DNA of 64,000 nucleotides from Bacteroidales bacterium (GTDB taxonomy: Bacteria; Bacteroidota; Bacteroidia; Bacteroidales; F082), in contig JANJXG010000035.1 of assembly GCA_024709145.1 (NCBI GenBank), positions 1 to 64,000 on the forward strand, written 5' to 3'. The position numbers were made by a program, and so were the translations under genes. How positions within the stretch are numbered: position 1 is the stretch's first letter; each line of letters opens with the position of its first letter. Shown here piece by piece: positions 8,004 to 16,517 of the stretch. A model generated the notes under the pieces. It made no database searches. It worked only from the letters and a program-made list of their open reading frames with translations, and had not been told where the DNA came from.

Positions 8004-10964
8004 TTAATAATTGATTGTATAAATTACTTCAGAAAATTCGATATTTGCCTTGGTTCCTTTTGGCGTATTCGTCTCATCATACAGATCCTCATAGCTCAGT
8101 TTGATGGATTTATTCCCGCTCCGGTTGATCAAAGATATTCTTTTTTGAATTATTTGCAGACCAACTGATTTTTTATCCAGAGAACTTGACAAGCGACCGG
8201 CAGCAATTCTTCCAATACCGTTGTCGTGTACTGTACAAATCAGATCAAGGTTGTTTTTTTTGAAATCAACAATCAAAACTCCGGACTCCTGACTGTTCAT
8301 TAAACCGTGTTTAATGGCGTTTTCAACCAAAGGTTGTATAAAAAACACCGGAATTTCAGTTTTGTCCTGATCAATTTCGGGGGCGCAATTCACCTCGAAA
8401 GTAAAACGGCCTTTAAAGCGTGCCGATTCCATTTCAATGTAAAGCTTAAGGAGCTCGATTTCTTTTTTCAGGCTTACGCGGGTCATTTGGGAGTGATTGA
8501 GCGTCTGTCGCATCAAATTGGAAAACTTGCTTAAATAGCGACTTGACGAAAGTTTGTCGTTGTCGAGAATATAACGTTGAATGGTGTTTAGGGCATTAAA
8601 GAGAAAATGTGGATTCATCTGATTTGCAAGCGCTTCTTGCTCAAAACGACTGATTTCTGATTCCATCCGCTTTCGTTTTTCCTGTTGAAGAATAATATAC
8701 CGATAGATTGAAAGCAGGATAAAAGCCGAAAACCCAATAACGAGTGTTAAAAACCACCATTTCTGCCAGTATGGCTGAAGGATTGAAAAACTGAAACTGG
8801 CCGATTCATGCCCCCAGCTGCCATCTGCATTCATGACCTGCACTTCAAAACGGTAAGAACCGGCCGGAAGGTAAGGATACTGTGCAGCAGTTTGCTGATT
8901 TGTAACCCATTCTGTTTCCAGGCCAAGAAGCCGGTGCCTGTATGTTTGTTTGCCTGATTTGAAATAGGAGATGCCAAAGTATTCAAAAGTAAGACTATTG
9001 TTGTTGAAGTCGATGTCGGGTTGAGTATTAACATCCACTGCTTTGTTTTTGATCATCACATTTCTGATCAGGATTGGCATATGGTAAGATTCGCTGTTTT
9101 TGGTAATATTTTTAATCGTGCTCAGGCCTGCTTTTGAAAGTATGGTAGCCTGGTCTTTGTCAGGGATAATTTGAATGATTTCTTTGCTGATAAGCTCGGT
9201 GCCTCCAAGTTGCCGGAGAATGGATAATTGCCCACTTTGAAGTTGCCGGGATGCCAGAAGCAATCCATTGTTTGTTCCAACGATAAGGCAATTATCAATG
9301 GATTCAATCACTCGAACAGAGTTGGAAGGCAAACCATCCTCCATTGTAAACTGAAAAAGGCTGTCATGAACAAAGAGTAAAAGTCCGTTGCCACGCGTAC
9401 CGATCCATAGGGAATCGCCAATCGATTTTAAAGCAGTGATTCTTCCCAGCATTGCTTTGTGCTGGCTGCCAACGCGCGAAATATCTCCTTTTCTCAGGCA
9501 GTAAAGCCCTCTTGTGGTTCCTGCATAAACATCACCGTTTTCGGCTGATTCAATGCTTTCAACCCGTTCGTGAAACGAACCCTGATAATTGCTTAGAACG
9601 TCGGTATCACCATTTATCCTGATGTTAGTCAGACCATAGAACAGTCCAATCCAAAGGGTGCTGTCGTTTTTATTCAATGTCATTGACTTAATTGCCGGAA
9701 TCAAGGAGTCGGGGAACTTTGATTTTGTAAATTCATAAGTTTCAACTTTTCCTTGCTTGATGTATACGAGTCTTCGGTCGGTGGCAACCCATATTACCTT
9801 GCGGTAAGGATCAGCAAGAATTTTGACTATAAACTCGCGAAGTCCAAGCTGAAGATCAAATAATTTGATCCCACCAGGCTGCTGATAACCGATTTTTCCT
9901 GAGAAGAATGTCAACCATTTGTGACCATTCCAGTCGATAGTAATATCCGTGATTTGATCATTCTTCGGAATATTTTCATCAAAATCGATTACAATATGCT
10001 GTAAATCAGGTATATATATAACTCCTTTATTAATTGAAGTGAGCCAGATTCCACCTTCGTGATCCTGAAGAAAATCTGAAAACGATTCTCCTGAAAAGAA
10101 ATGATCAATCACTTGCAATTGGCTGTTTAGTCGGTAAACACCTCCGTTGAGCGTCATTACCCAGATATTTCCCTGCTTGTCTTGATCAATTGCAATAATA
10201 TAATGTGGGCATTCAAAGGTGTGACTGACTTTTTTGTTTGTCAATCTGATCACCATTTGTTGAAACCCGAGGTAGTAACCCCCTTTGCTATGAATGGCAC
10301 TCAGGTTTTTGGGAGATCGTTTGGTAGATTTCATGATATTAATTTCTGCCATAAAACGCTCTGCACCATTGCGTATCTCCACGCTGTCAAATAATAGATT
10401 TCCTGGGCCGTAAAAGAATGGATCACCTGTTTCGTCAAACTCTATCGTTAGTACTTTACGCCTGGCGATGTTCTCGTATTCTGATACTGTTCCGCTGCTG
10501 TCGATCGTAAAATAGCCAACTTTCTGAAGATAAAAGTGAGCCTTTTCGTGTTTGTCAACTTTGTAAGCATGAAAAACGGCATAATTCGACAAACTATTCA
10601 AGCCCATGAATGTTTCCAATTCCTTGTTGTAGCGATAGGGAAACAAATTTCCCTGATCAAGAAATCCCAGTTTGCCATCATAAGTATTGAACCAGGTTCG
10701 TCCGCGGGCATCTTTTTTGAAATAGAAAACAGAGTTTTCCGGCAGCCCGTTTTGTATATCGTAGGTTCTGAATTGGTAGCCGTCGAACCTGGCCAGTCCA
10801 TGGTCGGTTGCAAACCAGATGTATCCCTGCTCATCCTGGGTAACATTGTAAACCTCTGACGAAGGCAATCCAAACCTGCCGTCATACACCCTATGATAAG
10901 GCATCTGGGCTGTACTTGTCAGTTCCATACTCAGGAGAATCAGGGTGATCAGGATTTTTTTCAT
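8004..10964 (-). CDS. Propeller/Y_Y_Y sensor histidine kinase of the LytS (His_kinase) type
   Basis: Membrane sensor of 986 residues from the ATG at 10964. That start gives a clean signal peptide MKKILITLILLSMELTSTAQ, and the longer start at 10985 lies inside the promoter. After the signal peptide come two-component regulator propeller repeats (PSSEVYNVTQDEQGYIWFAT and others) to about residue 640, a Y_Y_Y domain (about 671-715), one transmembrane helix (about 737-757), then a LytS/YehU-type kinase. This has NPHFLFNALN with phospho-acceptor His786, VENAIKHG near 881 and DNGIGR near 910. The periplasmic propeller presumably senses a ligand or partner. The receiver-only protein downstream is the likely phosphate acceptor. 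Confidence 0.9.
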   Translation of the reverse strand: MKKILITLILLSMELTSTAQMPYHRVYDGRFGLPSSEVYNVTQDEQGYIWFATDHGLARFDGYQFRTYDIQNGLPENSVFYFKKDARGRTWFNTYDGKLGFLDQGNLFPYRYNKELETFMGLNSLSNYAVFHAYKVDKHEKAHFYLQKVGYFTIDSSGTVSEYENIARRKVLTIEFDETGDPFFYGPGNLLFDSVEIRNGAERFMAEINIMKSTKRSPKNLSAIHSKGGYYLGFQQMVIRLTNKKVSHTFECPHYIIAIDQDKQGNIWVMTLNGGVYRLNSQLQVIDHFFSGESFSDFLQDHEGGIWLTSINKGVIYIPDLQHIVIDFDENIPKNDQITDITIDWNGHKWLTFFSGKIGYQQPGGIKLFDLQLGLREFIVKILADPYRKVIWVATDRRLVYIKQGKVETYEFTKSKFPDSLIPAIKSMTLNKNDSTLWIGLFYGLTNIRINGDTDVLSNYQGSFHERVESIESAENGDVYAGTTRGLYCLRKGDISRVGSQHKAMLGRITALKSIGDSLWIGTRGNGLLLFVHDSLFQFTMEDGLPSNSVRVIESIDNCLIVGTNNGLLLASRQLQSGQLSILRQLGGTELISKEIIQIIPDKDQATILSKAGLSTIKNITKNSESYHMPILIRNVMIKNKAVDVNTQPDIDFNNNSLTFEYFGISYFKSGKQTYRHRLLGLETEWVTNQQTAAQYPYLPAGSYRFEVQVMNADGSWGHESASFSFSILQPYWQKWWFLTLVIGFSAFILLSIYRYIILQQEKRKRMESEISRFEQEALANQMNPHFLFNALNTIQRYILDNDKLSSSRYLSKFSNLMRQTLNHSQMTRVSLKKEIELLKLYIEMESARFKGRFTFEVNCAPEIDQDKTEIPVFFIQPLVENAIKHGLMNSQESGVLIVDFKKNNLDLICTVHDNGIGRIAAGRLSSSLDKKSVGLQIIQKRISLINRSGNKSIKLSYEDLYDETNTPKGTKANIEFSEVIYTINY

Positions 10965-10982
10965 GCTGCAGTTCAAGTCAAA

Positions 10983-11014
10983 CAAAGATATGCACTTGCA
11001 TGTGTTTTCGCAAA
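10983..11014 (-). promoter_or_regulatory. Promoter of the kinase-receiver operon
   Basis: Read on the minus strand: TTTG (11014-11011), 20-nt spacer, TATCTTTG (10990-10983), a full Bacteroidota -33/-7 pair. It lies 18 nt before the ATG at 10964 and overlaps the alternative start at 10985, which decides the start. Confidence 0.65.
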
Positions 11015-11095
11015 TATTCCACCATTAGAATCAATACGAATTAATTTTATACGAGAATCTTAAACAATTTGCTTTTCTTCCCGTTTATACAAAAA

Positions 11096-11710
11096 ATGCC
11101 GATGATGAAAGAATTCTGGAACGATCGTTTTGCAGCTGACGAATACATCTACGGGATGCAACCGAATATGTTTTTTGCCTCTTGTCTAAAACTGATGAAA
11201 CCTGGTAAGTTGCTTTTGCCGGGTGAGGGCGAAGGACGCAATGCAGTGTGGGCGAGTCAGCTTGGATGGGATGTTGATGCCATTGATTACAGTGCAACAG
11301 CAAAGGCAAAGGCCCTGAGGCTCGCAGAATTAAATCAAACAAGGCTGGCTTCATACCAGATCATGGATTTGAATGAATTACAAATCAACAAATCTGATTA
11401 TGATGCTATTGGACTGGTCTTCGTCCACTTGTTGCCTGCAGAACGCTCCCAACTTCACCGCAAGCTGGCGCAAGCTCTTAAACCAGGAGGCAGCATTATT
11501 CTGGAGGCTTTCACAACCGATCAGCTTCATTATCAGTCGGGTGGGCCGCGAAATCCACTGATGTTATACAATGCCGATCTGCTGAGTGAAGATTTTTCTT
11601 CGCTTGAAATGGTTTTATTTGAAGAGAAAGTGGTGACTTTGAAAGAAGGCGAGCATCATGCAGGTGAAGCGGCCGTGATTCGGATTATGGCAACGAAGCC
11701 AGACGTTTAA
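11096..11710 (+). CDS. Class I SAM-dependent methyltransferase, TehB/thiopurine type
   Basis: Small Rossmann-fold methyltransferase of about 205 residues. It opens with FWNDRFAADEYIYG, the W..RY..EYIYG-like N-terminus seen in TehB-like enzymes. Motif I is LLLPGEGEGRNAVWASQLGWDVDAID (acidic Asp binding the SAM ribose), followed by a post-I Asp in YDAIGLVFVHLL and LKPGGSIILEAF. The substrate is unknown. Relatives are often annotated as tellurite-resistance or thiol methyltransferases. I chose the ATG at 11096 (or 11102) because the family starts close to FW, and the frame upstream only adds an alternative-codon extension. Its stop overlaps the stop of the convergent HPt gene by 4 nt. It sits between two signalling operons, probably by chance. 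Confidence 0.8.
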   Translation: MPMMKEFWNDRFAADEYIYGMQPNMFFASCLKLMKPGKLLLPGEGEGRNAVWASQLGWDVDAIDYSATAKAKALRLAELNQTRLASYQIMDLNELQINKSDYDAIGLVFVHLLPAERSQLHRKLAQALKPGGSIILEAFTTDQLHYQSGGPRNPLMLYNADLLSEDFSSLEMVLFEEKVVTLKEGEHHAGEAAVIRIMATKPDV

Positions 11711-12060
11711 AACTGATAATCCGAGCGCATGAACAGCATGATGGATTTCAGCCGCTGAACCAGTGATTTGACAAGATTGAATGTTTCATCAGTATGCCCG
11801 CCATTTTTTGCCTGTTGCTCTATCTGCCTGATGGGTGCCATTAATTCGTCCATTCCAAAAATGTCAAGCGAAGGCTTAAGTTTATGGGCCGCTTTGGCAA
11901 CATTTTCCCAGTCATTCTTCATGCCTGAGTCGAGCATCTGGCTTGATAAATCATTGGCCGATTGAAGAAAAATACCCACCATTTCCCTGATTGTTACGGG
12001 GTCATCGCCAATGTAATCAATCAGCTTGCGCAGATTGTATGGATGTTCGCTTTCCGACAC
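11707..12060 (-). CDS. Histidine phosphotransfer (HPt) protein
   Basis: 117-residue, all-helical protein with AKAAHKLKPSLDIFG, where His59 is the phosphorylatable residue of an HPt domain. It begins with GTG at 12060, the only reasonable start, 4 nt after the stop of the sigma-54 regulator gene. It is therefore translated from the same mRNA. HPt proteins shuttle phosphoryl groups between receivers in multi-step relays. The nearest candidate partners are the receiver of the adjacent regulator and the stand-alone receiver at 7600-8001. Its terminal codons overlap those of the convergent methyltransferase gene. Confidence 0.85.
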   Translation of the reverse strand: MSESEHPYNLRKLIDYIGDDPVTIREMVGIFLQSANDLSSQMLDSGMKNDWENVAKAAHKLKPSLDIFGMDELMAPIRQIEQQAKNGGHTDETFNLVKSLVQRLKSIMLFMRSDYQF

Positions 12061-12064
12061 TTTG

Positions 12065-13408
12065 TTAAAGTTTGTTTTCTTTTATCATCCGGTAAATAGT
12101 CGATTTTCCAATATCAAGCTTCTTGGCAACCAACACCACGTTGTTATCATATTTATCCAGGTAGAAGCGGATAATCTTGCTGGTGTATTCTTCGAGAGTA
12201 TTTTCTTCAAGCAGGAAATTTGAAGAAGCATTGGTTGAATTAAAGGAGATATGTTGTTCATCAATCTGATCAGAATCAGTCAACACTGCTGCAAGCTCCA
12301 TCACTGCTTTCAACTCGCGGACATTTCCAGGGAATGAATACTGCATGAGTTTTTGTTGCGCTGCCTCGGAGATGGCAAGTTTGGGAATTTTGTTTTCCTG
12401 ACAAAAATCATCCACGAAAAATTTGGCAAGTATAAGAATGTCATTGCCTCTGTACCTCAGTGGCGGAAGTTCGATGGGTAGTCCTAAAAGCCTGTAATAC
12501 AAATCCTCACGAAAATTTCCCTTTTGAACTTCCTCGGCCAGATTTCTGTTAGTGGCAACAATCAGCCGCACATCTATTTTTATTAAATCATTGCCGCCCA
12601 CCCGGCTCAACTCGCGTTCCTGAATTACACGCAACAGTTTCGACTGCATGTGAAGATCCATTTCCCCAATTTCATCCAGAAAGATTGAACCACCCTGAGC
12701 CTGTTCGAATTTCCCTGTTTTGCGTGTAATGGCACCTGTGAAACTGCCTTTCTCATGTCCAAACATTTCACTCTCGATCAGATCCCGTGGTATGGCAGAG
12801 ACATTAACCGCAACAAAAGGTTTTTTAGCGCGCGGCGAATTATAATGTATAGCCTTGGCTACCAATTCTTTACCAGTACCTGTTTCGCCCGTGACCGATA
12901 CAGTTATATTTGTTTTGATTGCCTTTTCGATCAGGCTGAAAATTTGTCGGATGGCCGGGCTGTTGCCTTTGATAACATTGCGAAACTCGTATTTACGTCC
13001 GATTTCTTCTTTCAGATAACTGATTTCGCTTTTAAGCTGCAGGTTTTCCCGAATTTTTTTGATGATATTCCACAACCTGTCTTTGACATCATCATCCTTA
13101 ACAAAGTAGTCATAGGCACCTTCACGCAGCAATGCCACTGCTGTTGAAATATCTTCCTGTCCCGAAACGATGACAACAGGAGTGTCACCATTTTCTTTTT
13201 TAATTTGTCGCATCACATCAAGACCCGACATATCGGGCAAGCTGTAATCGAGGGAAATCAAGGAAGGTGTCCGGTAAAGATTTTTCAGACATTCGGAGCC
13301 TGTTTTGAAAAGATGAACTTCGTTATCAGGGTTCAATGACAGATGATGCTTGAGCATTTCGCCATAAAGGGGGTCGTCTTCAACGACAAATATTCTGAAA
13401 CATTCCAT
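12065..13408 (-). CDS. Sigma-54-dependent response regulator (NtrC/AtoC family)
   Basis: 447 residues. N-terminal receiver with Asp54 (ISLDYSLPD). Central AAA+ activator domain with Walker A TGETGTGKELVAKAIH, GSFTGAIT in place of the commoner GAFTGA loop, and Walker B GGSIFLDEIGEM. C-terminal Fis-type helix-turn-helix (VAKKLDIGKSTIYRMIKENK). It should activate RpoN-dependent promoters when phosphorylated. No kinase is encoded in this operon, whose second gene is the HPt protein. This makes a relay from a kinase elsewhere likely, with the propeller kinase 1 kb away as the obvious candidate. Confidence 0.92.
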   Translation of the reverse strand: MECFRIFVVEDDPLYGEMLKHHLSLNPDNEVHLFKTGSECLKNLYRTPSLISLDYSLPDMSGLDVMRQIKKENGDTPVVIVSGQEDISTAVALLREGAYDYFVKDDDVKDRLWNIIKKIRENLQLKSEISYLKEEIGRKYEFRNVIKGNSPAIRQIFSLIEKAIKTNITVSVTGETGTGKELVAKAIHYNSPRAKKPFVAVNVSAIPRDLIESEMFGHEKGSFTGAITRKTGKFEQAQGGSIFLDEIGEMDLHMQSKLLRVIQERELSRVGGNDLIKIDVRLIVATNRNLAEEVQKGNFREDLYYRLLGLPIELPPLRYRGNDILILAKFFVDDFCQENKIPKLAISEAAQQKLMQYSFPGNVRELKAVMELAAVLTDSDQIDEQHISFNSTNASSNFLLEENTLEEYTSKIIRFYLDKYDNNVVLVAKKLDIGKSTIYRMIKENKL

Positions 13409-13501
13409 AACCTGATGTGTGATGACCTTTTGTTGTTGTAGATGTATGAACCATTCCTCTGAAAATCACCTGATCGGGTATTCTCAATTTTGGAAGTTGG
13501 A

Positions 13502-13532
13502 CAAAATTAAGCACTTACCAACGCATTTGCAA
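13502..13532 (-). promoter_or_regulatory. Promoter of the sigma-54 regulator/HPt operon
   Basis: On the minus strand TTG (13532-13530), 20-nt spacer, TAATTTTG (13509-13502). The leader to the ATG at 13408 is about 90 nt. The spacer contains TGCGTTGGTAAGTGC (13525-13511), which recurs with one change upstream of the ammonium transporter. Confidence 0.55.
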
Positions 13533-13662
13533 GTTTTTTGCTTGTTTTTTTCCAAGATTGGGAACGAGGTAGTGAAATTGTAGAGACAAAGGCCGTCACT
13601 GCTCATTTTCCGTTGTCAGGATGTTTTTCTGTTGCGAAACTTTTTTTCCATTTCTTTTTCAA

Positions 13663-13670
13663 TAACTTTG
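13663..13670 (+). promoter_or_regulatory. -7 box (TAACTTTG) for the PHP-like gene
   Basis: Exact TAnnTTTG match 17 nt before the ATG at 13688. No good -33 at normal spacing. Confidence 0.45.
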
Positions 13671-13687
13671 CTTAAAATTACCTCAGC

Positions 13688-14890
13688 ATGCCTCATTCCC
13701 AGACTCAGTTTAGCTGGGCGAAGTTTTTCTTCCGTTTTTTCTGGATTTCGCTGTTGATCAGCCTCATGTTTTTATTGATTTTTTATCTGGCAGCTCCATT
13801 CTATACTTTTCGCTCTCCACTTCCATTTTCAGGTGGTTTAATCCGCAATCCTTATGCTGGTTCAGATACCCTTTCAACACATACTGTTCGTTTTCATCTC
13901 AATGCCCTGCATCTAGCTGATGTGATCATTAACGGCAAAATGCGGTTTGTTGTAAAGCATCACGACTCGCTGTTAAGCCATCCTGAAGGATTGGATATAA
14001 GTAATTTCCAACTTCGTCACCGGTTTATTGACCGTGATTCCGAATTGTTAACAATTTACCGGCACGGTTATGGCCTCACCAGTGATCAGCAGCTTTGTTT
14101 CGGGGCTAATAAAGTGATTTGGACCGAATATCCTTTTTTCCAAGCCCTACGCCACAAACAGGATATTCTCGAAAAACTGGGCCGAAGCAGTAAACTTGTG
14201 GCTCTTTCCGATCCGAAAAGGTCCTACACCGACGATCAACTTAGGTTCCTCAGCGGATATCAGCTGTTTGAACTGACTGAATTAAGCAAAGAGTCGTTGC
14301 GTGGCTGGGATTGGGTATTGAGTCACGGCCATCGTATCTACTTTATCCTGAGTAATTTAGATTTTACCGGATTAAAGCTTGATGAGCAAATCATTCATAC
14401 AGTACATTTTTTTGCCGGGTCTTTTACCGGTCAATCAATGCTGGATGCTTTTAATGCCGGAAGTTTTTATACACTGAGTCGCCCGGTCGGCGCTTCTGAC
14501 AGTTTATCACCTGACTTGATAAGTCTTAGTTGTGTAGCCGACACGCTTCGCTTACACATTGTTCCCCTTCCGCGACAAATTCGTTTTATAGGTCAGGATG
14601 GGAATCTTCGTCAGGTTGTTGAAGGAAGTAATCAGGCCATGTATGTGTTGCAGGCGCATGATACTTACATCAGAACTGAAATTTCTTTTGAAGACCGCAG
14701 TTTAATGCTGTTGAATCCTTTGACGAGAGAAAGCGAGCCTGATCAGGAAAGACAGAAACTTGCAGTTTTCGATCCTTTTATGACTGCATCGATGCGGGCC
14801 GTTTACATCATTCTGATGATGTTGGTCATTCAAATTGGATACCGTTGGTTTGTGAGTCGGATCAACAGAAAGGAGCGCCGGAATGCGTGA
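13688..14890 (+). CDS. Membrane-anchored protein resembling a PHP-fold hydrolase with lost metal ligands
   Basis: 400 residues with one transmembrane helix near each end (about 15-38 and 370-388) and an extracytoplasmic domain between. The order of motifs follows CehA/McbA-like PHP proteins: a first strand plus a helix where H-x-H is expected, then a Lys-rich helix and SKLVALSDPKRSYT where LVxLxHPxxxxT is expected. Next come FLSGYQLFELTE, GWDWVLSHGHRIYFILSNLDFTG (where SDDxH is expected), SMLDAFNAGSFYTLSRP and a C-terminal beta sandwich. The H-x-H, HP and SDDxH positions are not conserved, so metal hydrolase activity is doubtful. It overlaps the GT39-type gene by 8 nt and is probably co-translated with it, so it may assist cell-surface glycosylation. 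The fold assignment is my inference from pattern similarity. Confidence 0.55.
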   Translation: MPHSQTQFSWAKFFFRFFWISLLISLMFLLIFYLAAPFYTFRSPLPFSGGLIRNPYAGSDTLSTHTVRFHLNALHLADVIINGKMRFVVKHHDSLLSHPEGLDISNFQLRHRFIDRDSELLTIYRHGYGLTSDQQLCFGANKVIWTEYPFFQALRHKQDILEKLGRSSKLVALSDPKRSYTDDQLRFLSGYQLFELTELSKESLRGWDWVLSHGHRIYFILSNLDFTGLKLDEQIIHTVHFFAGSFTGQSMLDAFNAGSFYTLSRPVGASDSLSPDLISLSCVADTLRLHIVPLPRQIRFIGQDGNLRQVVEGSNQAMYVLQAHDTYIRTEISFEDRSLMLLNPLTRESEPDQERQKLAVFDPFMTASMRAVYIILMMLVIQIGYRWFVSRINRKERRNA

Positions 14891-16442
14891 GCAAGATTAT
14901 CAAAAGCAACTGTATATCTTATTATTAATAAGTTTCATAACAAGGGCATTTCTGGCAGCCTGGCATGAATTGGGTAACGACGAAGTGTATTATTATACCT
15001 ATGCACTTTATCCCGACTGGAGTCATTTTGATCATCCGCCCATGATCGGCTGGGTAATTCAATTATTCAGTTTGAATCTGACATTTGACCATGAATTCTT
15101 TTTGCGACTGCCATCGGTCGTTTTTGTAACCATCAACACATGGCTTATTTATCAATCGGGCTGCCTCATTGGCAGGATACGCCTGGGATGGTATGCAGCC
15201 TTGCTTTATACAGCGTCGGTCTATGCTTTTGTAATCACAGGTTTTATGATTCTTCCCGATGCCCCGCAGAATTTTTTCTGGACACTAAGTCTTTGGCTGA
15301 TGCTGAAAACGGTGCATCCTGCAACAAACAATAAACAGCGTCAATGGCTTTGGCCCCTGCTTGGAATAACAATTGGTTTGGGTATGATATCCAAATATAC
15401 AGCTGTTTTCCTTTGGTTTGGCTATGCCGCATTTGTGATTCTGTACCATAGTAGATGGCTTCGACAGCCAATGTTGTGGATAGCTGTACTGATTTCTGCA
15501 GCCTTTTTAATTCCGGTAGTTTGGTGGAATTTTTCGAATGATTTTGTAAGTTTTAGCTTTCAGGGCGAACGGGTAAATATTTTTACCGGTACAATCAGGC
15601 CCGATCTTTTCTTCACCGAACTTGGCGGACAGATGATTTATAACAATCCGGTTGTTTTTGTGATCGCCTGGATCTCGGTGTTTGCATTATGGACCCGAAA
15701 AAGCTCCAGGCCAACGCCTTATCATCGGTTGCTGCTTTGGTTGAGCCTTCCACTGATTCTTTTGTTTTTATTTTTCTCACTTTTCAGGTCGACCTTACCT
15801 CATTGGACCGGCCCGGCTTACACCGCACTGATCTTACTTTCGGCCGAGTTTCTTGAAAGAAGAAGTCAACGACTTTTTCCGGTTGTGACCCAAACAGCCC
15901 TTGCTCTTTTGATGGTATTTATCCTTATTGGAAGCTTCCAGATTAAAACCGGGTTTATTCCCATGAAAAAAGAAACAGAATACCACCGGCTTGGCAAAAA
16001 TGATGTTACCCTCGATATGTATGGCTGGAGAAGTCTTAAACCTGCTTTTGAAAGCGTGCGAAACAAATTGGTATCCAGTGGAGAAATGGACGCTGACGAT
16101 GCAATTATTGGTGAAAACTGGTTCCCTCTTGCCAACCTTGACTATTATGTAGCCCGCCCACTGGGCATGAAGGTTTTTGGATTAGGCGAGCCTCAACGAC
16201 TGCATAAATATATGTGGATTAATAACATACGTGGTGGAATGAAAGTAGGTGATGATTTTTGGTACCTTACCTCCAGCCGTGATTATAAGCATCCGGATGA
16301 AATTTATACAAACTGGTTTGATCAAATTATCCCCTCTGATACCTTGCAAATCAAACGCTCGGGTGAGGTGGCCAAACGCTACTTCATTTTTTTGCTTAAA
16401 GATCTCAAATCATCCCCGCCTGATTATCTGCTCGCAAAATAA
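14883..16442 (+). CDS. GT39/ArnT-like membrane glycosyltransferase
   Basis: 519 residues, strongly hydrophobic, with about 9-11 transmembrane helices in the first 350 residues and a soluble C-terminal domain. The first periplasmic loop holds GNDEVYYYTYALYPDWSHFD and HPPMIGW, the pattern of ArnT/PMT-like GT-C transferases in which the acidic pair is catalytic. Such enzymes move a sugar from polyprenyl phosphate to lipid A, protein or another envelope acceptor. Donor and acceptor are not predictable here. Its ATG lies inside the end of the PHP-like gene. A strong bidirectional terminator follows. Confidence 0.85.
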   Translation: MREQDYQKQLYILLLISFITRAFLAAWHELGNDEVYYYTYALYPDWSHFDHPPMIGWVIQLFSLNLTFDHEFFLRLPSVVFVTINTWLIYQSGCLIGRIRLGWYAALLYTASVYAFVITGFMILPDAPQNFFWTLSLWLMLKTVHPATNNKQRQWLWPLLGITIGLGMISKYTAVFLWFGYAAFVILYHSRWLRQPMLWIAVLISAAFLIPVVWWNFSNDFVSFSFQGERVNIFTGTIRPDLFFTELGGQMIYNNPVVFVIAWISVFALWTRKSSRPTPYHRLLLWLSLPLILLFLFFSLFRSTLPHWTGPAYTALILLSAEFLERRSQRLFPVVTQTALALLMVFILIGSFQIKTGFIPMKKETEYHRLGKNDVTLDMYGWRSLKPAFESVRNKLVSSGEMDADDAIIGENWFPLANLDYYVARPLGMKVFGLGEPQRLHKYMWINNIRGGMKVGDDFWYLTSSRDYKHPDEIYTNWFDQIIPSDTLQIKRSGEVAKRYFIFLLKDLKSSPPDYLLAK

Positions 16443-16464
16443 TGCCTGGCAGCACATACAGGCG

Positions 16465-16504
16465 AAAAAAAAAGGAAAATGCCTGGGCATTTTCCTTTTT
16501 TTTT
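16465..16504. terminator. Bidirectional rho-independent terminator
   Basis: A9, then GGAAAATGC (16474-16482), CTGG loop, GCATTTTCC (16487-16495), T9. It serves the glycosyltransferase on the plus strand and the acyl-CoA dehydrogenase on the minus strand. Confidence 0.92.
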
Positions 16505-16517
16505 CATGGTTGACGCA

